DNA of 64,000 nt from Rhinopithecus roxellana (taxonomy: Eukaryota; Chordata; Mammalia; Primates; Cercopithecidae): positions 64,045,315 to 64,109,314 of the forward strand of contig NC_044566.1 in assembly GCF_007565055.1 (NCBI RefSeq), written 5' to 3'. This document shows positions 11,276 to 22,023 of this stretch, one piece after another. Below the pieces are notes generated by a model, which was not told the DNA's origin, ran no database searches, and saw only the letters and a program-made list of their open reading frames with translations. The position numbers and the translations under genes are program-made. How positions within the stretch are numbered: position 1 is the first letter of the stretch; every line of letters starts with the position of its first letter.

Positions 11276-12255
11276 CAAACTGCGTCTGCCACCCAGAAGG
11301 AGTGCTGAGGGCAGTCACACCCCAGGCACAAGTGTTTCTTGTAATTAGGCACATCTGAAGCCTGGTAGCAATCATGTGAACCTGTGATCAATTAAGCCGC
11401 TGACCAATCTACCTCCTCCTCCCTGCTCTTTCTACCCAATAAATGTGAAGGGCTGAAGGAGCTCCAGGCTGCCTTTGCTCAGTAATTAGGCACATCTGAA
11501 GCCTGGTAGCAATCATGTGAACCTGTGATCAATTAAGCCGCTGACCAATCTACCTCCTCCTCCCTGCTCTTTCTACTCAATAAATGTGAAGGGCTGAAGG
11601 AGCTCCAGGCTGCCTTTGCTCGGTAATTAGGCACATCTGAAGCCTGGTAGCAATCATGTGAACCTGTGATCAATTAAGCCGCTGACCAATCTACCTCCTC
11701 CTCCCTGCTCTTTCTACCCAATAAATGTGAAGGGCTGAAGGAGCTCCAGGCTGCCTTTGCTCGGTAATTAGGCACATCTGAAGCCTGGTAGCAATCATGT
11801 GAACCTGTGATCAATTAAGCCGCTGACCAATCTACCTCCTCCTCCCTGCTCTTTCTACCCAATAAATGTGAAGGGCTGAAGGAGCTCCAGGCTGCCTTTG
11901 CTCGGTAATTAGGCACATCTGAAGCCTGGTAGCAATCATGTGAACCTGTGATCAATTAAGCCGCTGACCAATCTACCTCCTCCTCCCTGCTCTTTCTACC
12001 CAATAAATGTGAAGGGCTGAAGGAACTCGAGGCTACCTTTGCTCACTAGAATCGGGGAGCTCTCTTCTTCTTCTTCCCCTGGACCCTTCCTTTAAAACAG
12101 TGACTTTTGTCTTAAGTTTTCATTTCCACGTTCATTCCTTCATGCAGTCTGGTAATGAGGGCCTCAAGTAGTAACAGTAGTAACTGTCTCAAGTAGTAAC
12201 AGTAATAACTGTTGTAGCCACGGGTCTCAAGTAGTAACTATGGCAGTCTCGCACA
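11276..12255 (+). mobile_element. LTR-like element carrying a tandem array
   Basis: The segment has LTR-style order: a CCAAT box ('ctgaccaatc'), a polyadenylation signal ('acccaataaatg'), then a T/C-rich U5-like tail ('gtcttaagttttcatttcc') with a repeated 'tcaagtagtaacag' motif at 12162-12240. The U3/R portion is amplified five times (see the array entry). The retroviral family is not identified and no internal genes are present. Confidence 0.5.
11341..12045 (+). repeat. 141-bp tandem array, five copies
   Basis: Units start at 11341, 11482, 11623, 11764 and 11905, exactly 141 bases apart, each beginning 'gtaattaggcacatctgaag'. The first four units are nearly identical. The last diverges at its 3' end ('ggaactcgaggctacc'). 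Every unit includes a CCAAT box and an AATAAA. Confidence 0.97.
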
Positions 12256-12285
12256 TAAAGTATCTTGTTCTAAAAAAAATCAAGG

Positions 12286-12578
12286 GGCCAGGCCCGGTGG
12301 CTCACGCCTGTAATCCCACACTGTGGGAGGCCGAGGCGAGCAGATCACGAGGTCAAGAGATTGAGACCATCCTGGCCAACATGGTGAAACACCGTCTCTA
12401 CTAAAAACACAAATATTAGCTGGGTGTGGTGGTATGCACCTGTAGTCCTAGCTACTCAAGAAGCTGAGGCAAGAGAATCGCTTGAACCCGGGAGGCAGAG
12501 ATTGCAGTGAGTCAAGATTGCACCACTGTACTCCCACTGTACACAGCGGGACTCTGTCTAACAAAAAAAAAAAAAAAC
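12286..12578 (+). mobile_element. Alu, full length
   Basis: It starts 'ggccaggcccggtggctcac'. The right arm carries a small duplication of 'actgtac' near 12525-12545. Confidence 0.92.
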
Positions 12579-12781
12579 AATTCAATACATTAGGACATTT
12601 TCTGTAGAGGGGGGTACAATGTCTTGATGAAGTGCCTTTTTCTGATTTACACAAAGGTATGAAATAGACTACCATTGGCTCTACGGCCTGTATAAAATCA
12701 AATCCTGACTATTAGTGAAAGTGAACCAATGCAGTTTAATAAGTAAAGAAAAAAAAGAATGACCAATAATGAATACATTGA

Positions 12782-13090
12782 GGCCAGGCACAGTGGCCCA
12801 CGCCTGTAATCCCAGCACTCTGGGGAGCCGAGGTGGGCTGATCTCCTTGAGTTGAGGAGTTTGAGACCAGCCTGGGCAACATGGCAAAACCCTGCCTCTA
12901 CTAAAAATACAAAAACTGGGGGCGGGGGGCGGTTGGTGGTGTGGTGGTGTGTGCCTGTAGTCCCAGCTTCTCCAGGGCCTGAGGCTGGAGAATCGCTTGA
13001 ATCTGAGAGGTGGAGGTTGCAATGAGCCAAGATCGTGCCACGGTACTCCAGCGTGGGTGACAGAGTAAGACCCTGTCTCAAAATAATAAG
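12782..13090 (+). mobile_element. Alu with G-rich linker
   Basis: It starts 'ggccaggcacagtggcccac'. The middle A-rich linker region has expanded to 'ctgggggcggggggcggttg'. Confidence 0.92.
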
Positions 13091-13159
13091 TATTGAAATT
13101 CTGGCTTCCAAAATATTTGTTCTTTGTTAATATACTATATTCCATGTGCAATATAGTGT

Positions 13160-13650
13160 TTTCTTTCATTCAGGCCACTAGAACAGAATGCTGTAGACTG
13201 AGCAGGGCATGGTGGTATGCATCTGTTGTTCTAGATATCTGGGAAGCGGAGGTAGGAGGATCACTTGAGTCCAGGACTTTCATTCCAGCCTGGTTAACAT
13301 AGCAAGACCCCTCTCTAAAAAACAAAAATGCCATAGACTGGGTGGCTTCTAATAACAGATACTTATTTCTCACAGTTCTGGAGGCTGAGGGGTCCAAGAT
13401 CAAGGCACTGGCAGTTTCAGTGTCTGGACAGGGCCCACTTCTAGGTTCATAGACATTCATCTTCTCACAGTCTCCTCACATAGTGAAAGGGGTGAGGGGT
13501 TTCTCGGGCCACTCTCATAAGGGCACCAATCCTGGGCATGAGGGCTCTGCCCCGTGACCTAACACAACCCAGAAGCCTCGCTTTCTAATAACATCAGCTT
13601 AGGGGTTGGAATTCCAATGTATGAATTTGGGGAGACATAAACATTCAGTC
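13160..13650 (-). mobile_element. MLT1-type (MaLR) LTR
   Basis: On the minus strand it reads as an MLT1 LTR. Plus-strand landmarks include 'agactgggtggcttctaata', 'cacagttctggaggctgagg', 'gagggctctgccccgtgacc' and 'gggagacataaacattcagt'. A monomeric Alu is inserted at 13201-13326. Confidence 0.8.
13201..13326 (+). mobile_element. Monomeric Alu inserted in MLT1
   Basis: A single arm ('agcagggcatggtggtatgc' to 'ctctctaaaaaacaaa') lies between near-identical 14-base flanks: 'aatgctgtagactg' (13187-13200) and 'aatgccatagactg' (13327-13340). This is a genuine retroposed monomer, not a degraded dimer. Confidence 0.85.
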
Positions 13651-14107
13651 TAATATGTGTAGTATAACTAAGATAGTGTAATACAGGTTTCCCTAGGCCT
13701 CATGGAACCACAGGTACACATGTGATTAATATATATGCGGAGGAATTTGTCAGTTTTAGGAACATTTTTCTGTCACCCCAAAAGTCTCCCACACACATAC
13801 ACACCGTCTTCCATCTTTGGATACCCCAAAAAATAATGTATCAAAAGTACTGTGATGTTAAGGAGGAAAGGGTTGTAGAGAAAACATAAGTTCCCGATTC
13901 ACTTTGTGGCATGTTTAAATTATTTTGTTCCTTGTTCAGGACTATGAGCTTTCTGGCTTGGGCAACCACAGCTGAAAAATGCAACACCTTTATCTTGTGG
14001 AGGAATTTTACCAAAATAACGTTTCTCTTATGTTTTGTTCATTTCAGAAATTATCATTTTCCTCTTCCCCTCTCTTCTTTTCTCTCTCCCTTCCTCCCCC
14101 CCTCCCT
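13651..14107. other. Unrecognised sequence ending in a C/T-rich tract
   Basis: Nothing recognised up to about 14045. From 14051 to 14130 there is an almost pure pyrimidine run that merges with the T-run of the next Alu. Confidence 0.4.
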
Positions 14108-14434
14108 TTCTTTTTTTTTTTCTTTTTTCTTTTGCAGGTTGTGGGGATAAGGTTTCACTCTGTTGCTCAGGCTAGAGTGAAGTGGCACAATCAAACCTCA
14201 CTGCCGTCTTGACCTGCTGGGCTCAAGCAATCCTCCTACCTCAGCCTCCCCAGTAGCTGTGACCACAGGCACATAGCACCATGTCTGGAAAATTAAAAAA
14301 AAAATTTTTTTTTGTAGATATAGGGTCTTGACATACTGCCCAGGCTGACCTCAAACTCCTGGGCTCAAGCAATCCTCCTGTCTCAGTCTTGCAAAGTGCT
14401 GGGATTACAGGCATTAGCCACCTTCCCTGACCTT
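14108..14434 (-). mobile_element. Old Alu (AluJ-like)
   Basis: Minus strand, diverged, from 'ggtttcactctgttgctcag' to 'attagccaccttccctgacc'. The arms are separated by an A/T-rich linker near 14290-14313. Confidence 0.88.
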
Positions 14435-14849
14435 CCTTTCTAAGCAAAATAAATATAGGCAAGGGATGGATGATCAGAAAGCATTTGTAAAGTGGAGTAT
14501 TAAAGTAATGAACTAGTTTGCTATGACCCTGCAACGCCTTTGCATGTTCCTGGAGACTATGCCTGAGTTTTCAAATTCATCTTTTGTAAAACACTGTTCA
14601 AGCTTAGGATAAACATATAATTCAAGACATTTTGACTAGAAAGGAAAGATCTGGTCTGAGATAGACCTGCCAAGTGGCCCTGGAAGTCTTGGGGCTGTCA
14701 CCTGTAGAATGGTGGGGCTGGAATCTGCTTTACATATGCCAGAGAGGTGCCAGGCAGGGCCATAAGTGAGAGTATGTGTAAGGAAGAGCTGCTGTGTGAG
14801 ACTACAGAGGACCCAGAATGACCCAACGCTGGCCACATGCCCAACACAT
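14435..14849. other. No gene or named repeat recognised
   Basis: Unique-looking DNA. A 66-codon open frame on the minus strand at 14636-14836 has no recognisable features. Confidence 0.35.
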
Positions 14850-15366
14850 TTTAGAATGGATTCTATCAGTTAATCATTAACAATAACCCTTTAAGAGGGA
14901 ACCTCTATTATGACCATTGTACTGCTGAAAAGGCTGAATTTTGAGGAACTAACTTGTCTAAAATCATGCATCTAGCCAAGCATGGTGGCCCACATCTGTA
15001 ATCCTGCACTTTGGGAGGCCAAGATGGGCAGATTGCCTGAGCTCAGGAGTTCAAGACTAGCCTGGGCAACACATTGAAACCCTGTCTCTACTAAAATACA
15101 AAAAATTAGACAGGCGTGGCAGCGTGTGCCTGTAGTCCCAGCTACTCAGGAGGCTGAGGCAGGTGAATTGCTTGAACCTGGGAGGTGGAGGTTGCAGTGA
15201 GGAGATTAAGCCATTGTACTCCAGCCTGGGCGACACAGCAAGACTCCGTCTCCAAAAAAATAAATAAAAATAAAATCATGCAACTAGTGAAATAAGAATT
15301 TGAGATTCAGAACCTGGCAATCTGACTCAAGAGCTCACATTTTTTACCACTGCACGGTTTTGCCTT
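14850..15366 (-). mobile_element. MIR split by an Alu
   Basis: Minus-strand MIR wording ('ctattatgaccattgtactg', 'gaactaacttgtctaaaatc') continues after the Alu as 'actagtgaaataagaatttg' and 'ctgactcaagagctcacat'. Confidence 0.65.
14976..15271 (+). mobile_element. Alu inserted in MIR
   Basis: Flanked by 'aaaatcatgcatctag' (14960-14975) and 'aaaatcatgcaactag' (15272-15287), one mismatch apart. Confidence 0.94.
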
Positions 15367-16307
15367 TCTGATATTGACTTGTATACTATTACCTACGTAG
15401 CAACATGTTAAGTTAGGGATTACGGCTCATGCCCTAAGACAACAGATCACAGATGTAAACATGAATTGCCAGACCAATGTGCATTTTTTCAAAGTAGGTG
15501 GTCCAGAATGTTTTGGAACTTTTTGATCTCTTACTAGTGCTGGGGTAAAGGATGGAGTGTTGGGATTTCACCTTCAAAGTGTTCCTCTGTGAAGGGTCCC
15601 AGTTGGCAAGAGGGGAGATTTAATGACCTAATTAAGCCTGTATTGGCAACTTAAATTACCCTTAGGCTTTTATTTCCCAAAGTGGTCGGAAAAATCAGGG
15701 CCCCACCTAAGTTTTAAAAGGGGAAAGGGAGACGAAAATAAAGTTCGGCTTGAATTACATCCCATGAGTTGTTCTAGTTCAATCAATCTGTTCAATTACA
15801 CATGCTGTACAGAGTTCTTTATACTACTTTAAGCAGTTAATTTCTATTATGGGTGGAGTAGCCACAGCTTCAGAGAGGAAGCAGGGCTGGGCTATGTAAA
15901 AGAGGAGGAAGTTTTAGATAATTTGTGGTGAAGAGAGCGTAGGATTTGGCATTGCTGTAGCTCTGTAGAACTATTTGAGTGCTCGAAACCTCACTTCCCA
16001 GGAGAGGCCTTTCTTCACCATTGATTCCCAAAACCATCTTCCTCCCCTCCATCATCCTTAATCCCCTTGACCTCTTTATTTCCTACATAACACTTAGCAT
16101 GACCTCTGTATTATTCTCTTACATATACCATTTATTTCTTTATCTTCCTGTTTAGTTTCTGTCTTTCACTAGAACAACAGTTCCATAGACTAGAGGTCTG
16201 TGTCTGTCTTGGTCACCAATTTGTTCCCAGTGCTTTGAACTGAGCTGTCTAATGGGGTGGCCACTAGTTACATGTGGCTATTTAGTTAAAATTAGTTAAT
16301 TAAAACA
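15367..16307. other. Mostly unrecognised; L2-like tail near its end
   Basis: No gene seen. 16080-16240 resembles a diverged L2 3' end ('gacctctgtattattctc', 'tttatttctttatcttcctg', 'ggtctgtgtctgtcttggtc'). Confidence 0.4.
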
Positions 16308-16598
16308 ATTTTTTTTTTTGAGATGGAATCTCGCTCTTTCACCAGGCTGGAGTGCAAGTGGCGTGATCTCTGCTCACTACAACCTCCACCTCCCGGGTTC
16401 AGGCCATTCTCCTGCCTCAGCCTCCTGAGTAGCTGGGATTACAGGTGCCTGCCACCACGCCCAGCTAATTTTTGTGTTTTAGTAGAGACAGGGTTTCACC
16501 GTGTTAGCCAGGATGGTCTCGATCTCTTGACCTCATGATCTGCCCGTCTCGGCCTCCCAAAGTGCTGGGATTACAGGCGTGAGCCACCACGCCCGGCC
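16308..16598 (-). mobile_element. Alu, full length
   Basis: From the T-run at 16311 to 'gagccaccacgcccggcc'. Confidence 0.95.
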
Positions 16599-16952
16599 CT
16601 ATACTTCATTCTTAAAAGATGCATACGACCACATTGAGGTCACCTAAGCAGAGCATCTGGCCAGGTGTTCTGAGTAAATCTCCTCACTGAGACCATCCTG
16701 CAGGCCGAGTCTTCAGTCCCTTTGGTATCTCGCCATTAATCTCTGCAAGGTTTCTTGCCTCTGGGAACAGAAGTGCCCCAGACCAGCCTTGTCCCCTTCC
16801 TTCTCTGAACGCAGTCAGTCATTTCTCTAAGGAATTCTGGTTCCTTCTAGTGAAAAAATGGCAAGATTTGAGCATTGGGGTTTCAGGTCATATTTGAAAT
16901 ACCAGTGGCATGAATCCGAGGCCATTTCAGAGGGCGGAACTGGAAAATACTC
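16599..16952. other. No gene or named repeat recognised
   Basis: About 350 bases between Alus with nothing recognisable. Confidence 0.35.
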
Positions 16953-17566
16953 TTTTTTATTTTTGAGAGACAGGATCTCGTTCTGCTGCCCAGGCTGGAG
17001 TGCAATGGCAGGATCATCGCTCACTGCAGCCTCGAACTCCTAGGATTAAAGGATCCTCCTACCTCAGCCTCCTGAGTAGTTGGGACTACAGGTATGTGCC
17101 ATTACACCTGGCAAGTTCTTCAAAAAATGTTTTTATGTTTTTTTTTTTTTTGGCAGAGTTTCGTTCTTGTTGTCTAGGCTACAGTGCAATGCCGCAATCG
17201 GCTCATTGCAACCTCCACCTACTGTGTTCAAAAGATTCTCCTGCCTCAGTCTCCTGAGTAGCTGGGGTTACAAGCATGCACTACCACGCCTGGCTAATTT
17301 TGTATTTTTATTGGAGATGGGGTTTTGCCATGTTGGTCAGGCTGGTCTTGAACTCCTGACCTCAGGTATCTACCCACCTCGGCCTCCCAAAGTGCTGGAA
17401 TTACAGGCATAAGCCACTGTGCCCAGCCCCCAAATTTTTATTTGTAGAAATGGGGTCTTGCTATGTTGCCTTAGGCTGGTCTCAAACTCCTGGCTTCTAG
17501 CCATCCTCCCACCTTGGCCTCCCAAAGTGCTGGGATTATTACAGGGGGAGCCCCTGTGCTCAGCCT
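16953..17566 (-). mobile_element. Old Alu split by a younger Alu
   Basis: An AluJ-like right arm (16953-17115) resumes at about 17430 ('ttatttgtagaaatggggtc') and ends 'agcccctgtgctcagcc'. The copy at 17137-17429 lies between. Both run on the minus strand. Confidence 0.82.
17137..17429 (-). mobile_element. Alu nested in an older Alu
   Basis: Complete copy from its T-run to 'gccactgtgcccagcc', sitting in the linker of the surrounding element. Confidence 0.9.
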
Positions 17567-17574
17567 CATTTATT

Positions 17575-17861
17575 TATTTATTTATTTAAGACGCAGTCTT
17601 GCTCTGTCACCCAGGCTGGAGGGCAGTGGCACGATCTCGGCTCACTGCAAGCTCTGCCTCCAAGTTCAAGCCACTCTCCTGCCTCAGCCTTCCAAGTAGC
17701 TGGGACTACAGGCACCCGCCACCATGCCTGGCTAATTTTTTGTAAGTAGAGATGGGGTTTCACTATGTTAGCCAGTATGGTCTCGATCTCCTGACCTTGT
17801 GATCTGCCTGCCTCGGCCTCCCAAAGTGCTGGGATTACAGGCGTGAGCCAAGTGGCTGGCC
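17575..17861 (-). mobile_element. Alu, full length
   Basis: The T-run is replaced by a 'ttta' microsatellite. The 5' end is 'caagtggctggcc', followed by an unexplained 20-base T-run at 17862-17881. Confidence 0.92.
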
Positions 17862-17938
17862 TTTTTTTTTTTTTTTTTTTTAAGCGTCAGCTTATATGAA
17901 TATTTTTGATTCAGTTCTAACATCATTGTGTTTCTTGG

Positions 17939-18240
17939 GGCCGGGCGCGGTGGCTCAAGCCTGTAATCCCAGCACTTTGGGAGGCCGAGACGGGCGGATC
18001 ACAAGGTCAGGAGATCGAGACCATCCTGGCTAACACAGTGAAACCCCCTCTCTACTAAAAATACAAAAACTAGCCGGGCGAGGTGGCGGGCGCCTGTAGT
18101 CCCAGCTACTCGGGAGGCTGAGGCAGGAGAATGGCGTAAACCCGGGAGGCGGAGCTTGCAGTGAGCTGAGATCCGGCCACTGCACTCCAGTCCGGGCGAC
18201 AGAGCGAGACTCCGCCTCAAAAAAAAAAAAAAAAAAAAAA
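17939..18240 (+). mobile_element. AluY (monkey YRa-like)
   Basis: Nearly undiverged: 'ggctcaagcctgtaatccc', 'gccgggcgaggtggcgggcg' and 'gatccggccactgcactcc', with a pure poly(A) over 20 bases. Confidence 0.95.
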
Positions 18241-18592
18241 GATTTTCTTTATAGTCCTTTTTGTCATGAGACTGTATCTCAGTAAGAGTGGTTTCTGGAG
18301 TTACTTGTGATTCTCATGCCATGTGGTTGCCTAAGAACATTTTCAGTTTGAAGTGTTGGCATTCAAGCTGTGAGTTCTTAAAAGCTGGCAACTTTGGCCT
18401 ACTTGTCTTCTCTTGGTGGTAATATTGAGCTATTAAAGGAATGCATTAATCAATCCTACCTGACTTTGTCAAACAGTGGAAAAACATAAGAAATTCAGCC
18501 TCTGAAGTCTGTCCTGTTTGATTTTACCATCATCTGGCCCAATGGCAGCAGCTGAGTATGTGGTTATATGTCTAGTATTTATTTATGGGCTT
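18241..18592. other. No gene or named repeat recognised
   Basis: About 350 bases of unique-looking sequence between an AluY and the LTR12 element. Confidence 0.35.
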
Positions 18593-19086
18593 CTGGGTCG
18601 GGTGGGGACTTGGAGAACTTTCCTGTCTAGCTAGAGGATTGTAAATGCACCAGTGTTGTGTGTCTAGCTAGAGGATTGTAAATGGACTAATCAACACTCT
18701 GTAAAATGGACCAATCAGCATGATGTGGGCGGGGACAGATAAGGGAATAAAAGCTGGCCTTGCCAGCTAGCAGCGCCAACCCACTTGGGCTCATTTCTAC
18801 CCTGTGGAAGTTTGGTTCTTTTGCTTTTCATAATAAATCTTGCTGCTGCTCACTCTTTGGGGCCACACCATCTTTAAGAGCTGTTACACGCACCGCAAGG
18901 GTCTGCAGCCTCACTCCTGAAGTCAGCAAGACCACAAACCTACTGGAAGGAACAAACCCCCAATGGAAGGAACAAACTCCAGACACACCACCTTTAAGAG
19001 CTGTGACACTCACCGTGAGGTCCGCGGTTTCAGTCTTCAAGTCAGCATGACCAAGAACCCATCAGAATGAATAAATTCTGGACACA
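18593..19086 (+). mobile_element. LTR12 (HERV9-type) solo LTR, 5'-truncated
   Basis: Characteristic LTR12 wording: the 'tgtctagctagaggattg' repeat at 18624 and 18661, CCAAT at 18711-18715, 'gggcgggg' at 18727-18734, GATA at 18737-18740, a TATA-like 'aataaaagc' at 18746-18754, AATAAA at 18832-18837, and two U5 'cctttaagagctgt'-type blocks. No viral genes flank it, so it is a solo LTR. It faces the same way as CRYL1, about 5 kb upstream, and could act as a promoter or enhancer. That role is inferred from the family, not shown here. Confidence 0.88.
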
Positions 19087-19236
19087 CCACCACACCTGGG
19101 TAATTTTTTGTGTTTTTAGTAAAGACAGGGTTTCACCGTGTTAGCCAGGTTGGTCTCAATCTCCTGACCTCGTGATCTCCCTGCCTCGGCCTCCCAAAGT
19201 GCTGGGATTACTGGCATGAGCCACTGCACTTGGCCC
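19087..19236 (-). mobile_element. Alu left-arm fragment
   Basis: Minus-strand piece from 'caccacacctgggtaatttt' to 'gagccactgcacttggcc'. The other arm and the tail are missing and it abuts the LTR12 end. Confidence 0.88.
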
Positions 19237-20002
19237 TATGTATGCAATATTTATAATAGGGGGATTTTGGCTGGGCAAACTCATTCTGCCTAAAAATATT
19301 CCATTTCTAATTATATTAGAATCTACTTGTTTTCATGTACTTGATTCAATTTTAACTTTTCCAAGTTAAAGTCTTCCTTTTCTGAACCACAACCTTTTTC
19401 TTTCATGCTTTAGTCTCATGCTACACAAATTCAACTATCAAAGACGAATCAGAAAATATAACCAAGGTATATTAGACACAAGTTAATTTTTTAAAAATAA
19501 AAGAAAATGTGCTAGAGAATACTCATTTAAACTTTTGCCATTCACCTGAAACCTAGTTATAAACTTATGATTTTCAGACTACCTGGGTTCCATTAGAATC
19601 AACTCATAAAATACACCAGTTTTTAACATTTATAGAAGTCAAAAGTGCTTAAAACAGAAACCACACTGGATAATTCAATACGGAGAATTTAATGTGGAGG
19701 ACCAGCTCAATATCAATGGGTGTGTGAGGACTGGAAAGTAGCAAGAGTGAATGGGGAGGTCACAACAATGTCGGGAAGTGGCACTATCCCTGGACTGGGG
19801 GAATGAGGGAAGATTTGGGGAAGACCTGAGGCTTAGACGAGGGGTCTCGTGAGCTGAGGCTTAATCCCCTGTGGAGATGGTTGGTGCTGGTCCTCTGAGC
19901 AGGGTGAGAGGAGGTGTTTGGAAGGGTCAAAAGGATCAGGAAACAGAGCCAGTGGCAGTCACTGGTGCAATTGCTGGGGTGACACTAACAGCAGGCATGA
20001 GT
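19237..20002. other. No gene or named repeat recognised
   Basis: AT-rich up to 19680, then GC-richer. No recognisable coding or repeat content. Confidence 0.35.
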
Positions 20003-20236
20003 TATCACACTCTGTCACCAGGCTGGAGTGCACTGGTGTGATCTCTGCTCACTGCAACCTCTGCCTCCCGGGTTCAAGCGATTCTCCTGCCTCAGTCTCC
20101 TGAGTAGCTGGGACTACAGGTGCACACCACCACGCCCGGCTAATTTTTGTATTTTTAGTAGAGATGGGTTTTACCACGTTGGCCAGAATGGTCTTGATCT
20201 CTTGACCTCGTGATCTGCCTGCCTTGGCCTCTCAAT
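20003..20236 (-). mobile_element. Alu truncated at both ends
   Basis: Starts within the right arm ('cacactctgtcaccaggctg') without a T-run and stops at 'ctgccttggcctctcaattt', short of the 5' end. Confidence 0.9.
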
Positions 20237-20402
20237 TTAATTAGGTTTTTAAAAATTATTATTGAGTTGCAATATTTCTTTGTATTATCTTAAATAGATA
20301 TATGTTTCACCAATAGTTTCTCCCAGCGTGTGGCTGATGTTTTTATTTTTCTTAACTGTGTCTTTCAAAGACATATTTTTGGTTTTAACAAAATCCAATT
20401 TG

Positions 20403-20715
20403 TTTTATTTTTATTTTATATTTTTTTTTAATTTTTGAGACAGAGTTTCACTCCATCACCCAGGCTGAATGCAGTGGTGTGATCATGGCTCACTGCAGCT
20501 TTGACCTTCTGGGCTCAAGTGATCTTCCCATCTCAGCCTCCTGAGTAGCTGGGACTACAGGTATGTGCCACCACACCTAACTTTTATTTTTTATTGTAGA
20601 GACAGGATCTTGCTATGTTGCCCAGGTGGGTCTTGAACTCCTAGGCTCAAGTGATCCTCCCACCTCAGCCTCCCAAAGTGCTGGGATTATAGATATGAGC
20701 CACTATGCCTGACTA
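20403..20715 (-). mobile_element. Old Alu inserted in L1
   Basis: AluJ-like, flanked by 'atccaattt' on both sides (just before 20403 and at 20718-20726). Confidence 0.88.
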
Positions 20716-21499
20716 ACATCCAATTTATTAATGTTTGCTTTTATGACTTATGTTTTTTGTGTTCTATCTAGAAAAGTTTTGCCTAACTCAAGGTCACAAA
20801 GATTTTCTTCCATTTTTTTCCTCTACGTTTTCTGATGTTAGGTCATAGATGCAGGTCTAAAATTTATTTTGAGTCAATTTTTGCATATGGTATGAGTAAA
20901 TATTTTTGCATATGGATATTGAGTTGTTTCAGCACCCCTCTTTTTAAAGGACTGTACTTCTCCATTGAATTACTTTGGCTTGTTTACAAAAATGAATTGA
21001 CAATATACATGGGCCCATTTCTGGGTTCTCTTCTGCCATATGTCTTAATAACGATAGCTTTAGAGTAAAAGCTTCCAAATTCTATCATTTCCATATAAAT
21101 TTTAGAACTAACTTTTACATTTCTATAAATAAAATCTTATGAAAGTTGGGAATGCATTGAATCTCTAGGTTATTTTGGGGCTAACTGAAATCTTAAGTCT
21201 TTTTGTCTGTGATGGCTGTATCTCTCCAATTGTTTACATCTTCTTTAATTTATCTCAAAAAAGGTTGGTAGTTTTTGGTAAGGTATTGCATATATTTTAT
21301 TAAATGGATTCATACGTATTTTCATTGGTTATTGTAAGTGACATTGTCACTTATTATTTTAAAACTTATTGTGTTTTAAAATTTTGATATCTATTCATTG
21401 GTATCATACAAATACAATTGATTTTTGGGAATTGAACTTGAATCTATGAATGTTTTAAACTAACTTATAAGTTCTATTAGCCTTTTAAAAAGATTCCTG

Positions 21500-21780
21500 G
21501 GCCGGGCGCGGTGGCTCAAGCCTGTAATCCCAGCACTTTGGGAGGCCGAGGCGGGCGGATCACAAGGTCAGGAGATCGAGACCATCCTGGCTAACACGGT
21601 GAAACCCCATCTCTACTAAAAAATACAAAAAACTAGCCGGGCAAGGTGGCGGGCGCCTGTAGTCCCAGCTACTCGGGAGGCTGAGGCAGGAGAATGGCGT
21701 GAACCCGGGAGGTGGAGCTTGCAGTGAGCTGAGATCTGGCCAGTGCACTCCAGCTTGGGTGACAGAGCGAGACTCTGTCT

Positions 21781-21810
<30 letters not shown>
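21500..21810 (+). mobile_element. AluY (monkey YRa-like) inserted in L1
   Basis: Near-consensus, with a pure A-tail of about 30. The target-site duplication 'agattcct' is visible at 21491-21498 and 21811-21818. Confidence 0.95.
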
Positions 21811-21813
<3 letters not shown>

Positions 21814-22023
21814 TTCCTTAGGAGTTTCTAAATATATAATCATGTCACTTGTGAATGAACATAGTATTATTACTTCTTACCCAATCTTTGTGCCTTTTAT
21901 TTCTTTTTCTTGCCTAATTGCATTGGATAGGACTTCTAATACAATGTTGAACAAAAAATGTAAGAAAGAATATTCTTGCCTATTCCCAATATTAGAGGGA
22001 AAATATTGTCTTTCACGATTAAG

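Larger units (their letters stand above)
20237..22023 (-). mobile_element. L1 ORF2 segment, inverted part
   Basis: Plus-strand text is antisense L1 ORF2: 'aggtcacaaagattttcttc', 'cattgaattactttggcttg', 'gggaatgcattgaatctcta' and 'ttttcttgcctaattgcatt'. It is split by Alus at 20403 and 21500. Reading frames are broken, so there is no functional protein. It joins a sense L1 3' piece at about 22024. Confidence 0.85.

Noticed and set aside
12681..13169. 162- and 137-codon open frames on the minus strand
   Set aside because: Both are antisense Alu translations with the usual 'LSPRLECSG'-type wording.
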